Positions 61,966 through 64,000 of a DNA stretch of 64,000 nucleotides are shown one piece after another; position 1 is the first letter of the stretch; each line of letters opens with the position of its first letter. The notes beneath the pieces are model-generated. The model worked only from the letters and a program-made list of their open reading frames with translations. It did no database searches and was not told the DNA's origin. The position numbers were made by a program, and so were the translations under genes. Origin of the DNA: Methanolinea mesophila (GTDB taxonomy: Archaea; Halobacteriota; Methanomicrobia; Methanomicrobiales; Methanospirillaceae); assembly GCF_017873855.1 (NCBI RefSeq), contig NZ_JAGGKR010000002.1, forward strand, positions 124,001 to 188,000, in the 5' to 3' direction.

Positions 61966-62862
61966 GTGGACAGCGTAACCCATGCATTCTTTGTTGCTGC
62001 GGTCCTCGCGTATCTCGGGCACCCGGAACTTATCCTCTTCGGAGTGATGGGGGCAGTGCTGATGGATTCGGACATCCTCTATTCCAGGATATCGGACCAT
62101 TTCCCCTCCCTCTACGTATTCACCCACGGAGGGTTCACCCACTCTCTCGCCGGGGCACTGGTAACCGGCGGGGCGACCTCCGCGGGGATTTGCCTCACCG
62201 CGTCAACCGGGATGATCCCTGCACTGATCCTGTCCGAAATCCCGCCTGCTGCTTTCGCGGCGGTATTCCTGGGGAGTTTCACTCACGTGGCACTCGATCT
62301 TCTGGCATACCCGGGAATCCCGGTCTTCTATCCGGTGACCGACCGGAAATATACCCTGGGAGTGTTTGCCGGCCCAAGCCCGGTGATGATGGTAGTGAGC
62401 TGGGTCTACCTTATCCTCCTCATACTCGGGGTGGCCCCCCTCTCCGCTCTCCCGGTCTGGTCTGCGCTCTTCATCCTCGTGGTAGCGTTTTTTTCGGTGC
62501 TTAAAATCGCCATGGCGTTTCACCTGGAGGGAGAAAGTATCCCTACGTTCAATCCCCTCGTGTGGTACGAGATCCGGGAGACTGATGAAGCCTTCATATT
62601 CCGGTGCATTTCACTCCTCCGAGGAACCTGCGGGGAAAAGGAATTTGTAAAATCCCGGGACGTGCCCTCCCGCGATGTCGCCCTGTCCTCCGGGGACCCC
62701 GAGGTTAAAAGACTCCGCTATTATTCGTATTTCACGACGGCAGAGCGGGAAGGTGATGCCATTGTGATCCGTGACCCTCTCCGGGACGAAGGGATCATCT
62801 TCTACCCCCCGTCATACAAGAAGATCAGGATCGAGAAGAATGGCGGGAGGGATGAGTGGTGA
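61966..62862 (+). CDS. Membrane protein of the YdjM/DUF457 metal-dependent hydrolase type
   Basis: The 298-residue protein begins with GTG as MDSVTHAFFVAAVLAYLGHP and has the DUF457 layout: HAFF near residue 6, the DSDILYSR block (about 34-41) and GGFTHSLAGALVTGG (about 55-69), FLGSFTHVALDLLAYPG (about 100-116), then four or five membrane helices and a soluble C-terminus. Conserved His and Asp residues suggest a divalent-metal site, as in relatives; activity is not proven. Start at 61966 is supported by the family-like N-terminus. It has no operon partner. Confidence 0.85.
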   Translation: MDSVTHAFFVAAVLAYLGHPELILFGVMGAVLMDSDILYSRISDHFPSLYVFTHGGFTHSLAGALVTGGATSAGICLTASTGMIPALILSEIPPAAFAAVFLGSFTHVALDLLAYPGIPVFYPVTDRKYTLGVFAGPSPVMMVVSWVYLILLILGVAPLSALPVWSALFILVVAFFSVLKIAMAFHLEGESIPTFNPLVWYEIRETDEAFIFRCISLLRGTCGEKEFVKSRDVPSRDVALSSGDPEVKRLRYYSYFTTAEREGDAIVIRDPLRDEGIIFYPPSYKKIRIEKNGGRDEW

Positions 62863-62994
62863 CACCCTGAAAAATCGTCCCGGGTCCTCATGAGTGGACG
62901 GGCGGGTCAGGGCTTTTTTCCCATGACCCCCTGCACGATGCGCATGTGCTTGCGTTTCATCTCCCACAGAACCGTAACCGCCACCCCGGGTTAA

Positions 62995-63003
62995 CTATAA
63001 ATA
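62995..63003 (+). promoter_or_regulatory. TATA box of the large secreted-protein gene
   Basis: CTATAAATA lies about 62-70 bases before the ATG at 63065. Transcription 25 bases downstream would give a 40-base leader containing a hairpin. Confidence 0.5.
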
Positions 63004-63025
63004 CTACTTTTTTCAAGTCCCTTTA

Positions 63026-63040
63026 CCGGCATTTTGCCGG
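63026..63040 (+). promoter_or_regulatory. Leader hairpin of the secreted-protein gene
   Basis: CCGGCA and TGCCGG form a perfect 6-bp stem with a 3-base loop, at or near the 5' end of the expected transcript. Such structures often raise mRNA stability; the effect here is inferred. Confidence 0.35.
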
Positions 63041-63064
63041 CAAAAGCTAATATAGGGGGAATTC

Positions 63065-64000
63065 ATGAAAGTATCACTTCTCATCATTGTACTCTCATTA
63101 AGCATTTTTACCGGAATGGCATTGGCAGACAGCGCCGTTCCCCAAACGGAAGAGACCCAGGGCTTCCTCACGTCCACGATCATGCAGGCCGTGGGGACCG
63201 CGACCGAGACCGACAGCCTGTCATGGCAGATCACCAATGACGGGGTGAATGACTTCTTCGGCGGACTCAACCCGCCGCTGTTCGCATACGATGCGGCGAT
63301 TTATTCCCTGGCCTATAGCGAGGACACCATCGCGGACCAGGGTCTGGTCACCTACGCCAAGGAAGGGTCGGTGGACACCCAGGGGCAGGCTCTGGGGCAG
63401 TGGAACCTCGACATGGAGAAGGTGGTCGAGTTCGTAGGGCTCGATACCGGCCGGATGATCTCCGCTGAGGAGCAGACGCTCGACGGGGCAGGAACGCCCT
63501 TCTTCACTCCCGAGACCTTTATCTGTCCCTTTGCGGCGGAACAGACCCTGTTACTCCCAGCATTTTGCAACATCGTGCAGGAGGGAAGTTCGGTGGACCT
63601 TACGATAGGCTCACTCTCGACTCTCGCAGATACGCGGTTCGTTACGCCCCTGGCAAGCCATGCCGGACTCGATCTTATCGAGCTGCCGGGCTGGGATCTC
63701 CCCGTCTCGGATAACGGCGTGGAATCCGACTACCAGGTGAAACTTACCGGTTTCGGTGACATCCCTGCGATGGGATCCGCTGACGCGTACATCAATGTTC
63801 ACGTCCAGGAAGGAAGGGGCCTCGGCTTCGTTTTCGATGGTGCCGGTTTAGGAAACGAACTTGAACAAAATGGCTTCCACTTCTTTGATCCCAAGGCTGA
63901 AGATCTGACCTATTCGGAAGATTCCACCGCGTCAGGGGAGATCACCCTCTTCCAGAAGTCGATGAGTTACAACTCGAAACTTACAGGAGGAGCGGGATCG
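63065..64000 (+). CDS. Large secreted protein, 3' end beyond the window
   Basis: The frame is open from ATG 63065 to the window end (312 codons) and carries a signal peptide (MKVSLLIIVLSLSIFTGMAL; cleavage likely after ALA near residue 21). The exported part is beta-rich, acidic and low in cysteine, with EQTLDGAGTPFFTPETFICP and ASGEITLFQKSMSYNSKL. I recognise no domain. A GGGGGA ribosome-binding sequence precedes the ATG, and a TATA box and hairpin lie upstream, suggesting strong expression. Probably a cell-surface or extracellular protein. The C-terminus is missing, so anchoring cannot be judged. Confidence 0.8.
   Translation, partial: MKVSLLIIVLSLSIFTGMALADSAVPQTEETQGFLTSTIMQAVGTATETDSLSWQITNDGVNDFFGGLNPPLFAYDAAIYSLAYSEDTIADQGLVTYAKEGSVDTQGQALGQWNLDMEKVVEFVGLDTGRMISAEEQTLDGAGTPFFTPETFICPFAAEQTLLLPAFCNIVQEGSSVDLTIGSLSTLADTRFVTPLASHAGLDLIELPGWDLPVSDNGVESDYQVKLTGFGDIPAMGSADAYINVHVQEGRGLGFVFDGAGLGNELEQNGFHFFDPKAEDLTYSEDSTASGEITLFQKSMSYNSKLTGGAGS

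Noticed and set aside
1-64000. CRISPR arrays, tRNA, rRNA and insertion sequences
   Set aside because: I looked for evenly spaced direct repeats, tRNA T-loop patterns and transposase motifs and recognised none. A weakly conserved tRNA could still be missed by eye; a covariance-model scan would decide.

Overview
The window is a chromosomal segment of a high-G+C methanogenic archaeon, most likely of the order Methanomicrobiales. The evidence is methanogenesis marker proteins 2 and 4, a tetrahydromethanopterin-pathway pterin diphosphokinase (mptE), an HMf-type archaeal histone, archaeal Spt5/SecE/FtsZ, GatDE amidotransferase, D-aminoacyl-tRNA deacylase of the archaeal type, a UPF0146/UPF0212/DUF2070 set typical of Euryarchaeota, and a reductive half-TCA operon. 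Genes are densely packed, often with 4-base stop/start overlaps. Promoters have TATA boxes about 25-30 bases before start codons, which suggests many leaderless or short-leader mRNAs. The genus is my inference and cannot be fixed from the sequence alone.

Layout. 1-9.5 kb: mptE, an unusual radical SAM protein, a site-2 protease with CBS domains, a PRC-barrel protein, Thg1, isoleucyl-tRNA synthetase and an aldehyde dehydrogenase. 9.6-13.4 kb: a TIGR00725-type protein, then two moeA genes (one fused to a periplasmic-binding-protein-like domain) and a very small cysteine-containing protein coupled to the second moeA. 13.4-19.0 kb: dtdA-ftsZ-secE-spt5, then the L11-L1-L10-L12 ribosomal operon. 19.0-24.3 kb: an accessory stretch with a secreted protein, a small membrane protein, an ABC exporter, a solitary YgiT zinc finger, archaemetzincin and UPF0146, with GC-rich intergenic repeat elements. 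24.4-28.8 kb: rfcL, methanogenesis markers 2 and 4, histone and a HEAT-repeat protein. 28.8-33.6 kb: metK-hisG-hisA-hisB and a methyltransferase. 33.8-41.2 kb: a zinc-ribbon protein and the eight-gene operon fumA-fumB-korDABC-sucCD, which carries malate-to-2-oxoglutarate chemistry except for fumarate reductase. 41.2-45.3 kb: L10e and an ABC importer with a divergent regulator. 45.4-54.8 kb: argH-gatD-gatE, an RGG-rich protein, a nitroreductase, UPF0212, a PfkB kinase and DUF2070. 55.5-64 kb: a small unknown protein, a putative caspase/CHAT-like peptidase, a large M1 aminopeptidase, a hybrid sensor kinase, a DUF457 membrane protein and the start of a large secreted protein.

The most interesting observations are: (1) the ABC importer's binding protein (43396-44604) appears to be a circular permutation of the NitT/TauT fold, with the C-terminal lobe sequence placed before the N-terminal lobe sequence; (2) a gene group at 55506-59536 pairing a His/Cys caspase-like protein with a small partner and an M1 metallopeptidase; (3) a family of paired GC-rich hairpin elements in three intergenic regions, whose second half always begins ATATCCTG; (4) a 58-codon gene coupled to moeA; (5) two clean inverted repeats in the divergent promoter of the ABC importer and its regulator; and (6) genes that seem to need rare start codons (CTG, ATT). 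No CRISPR array, tRNA, rRNA or insertion sequence was recognised.
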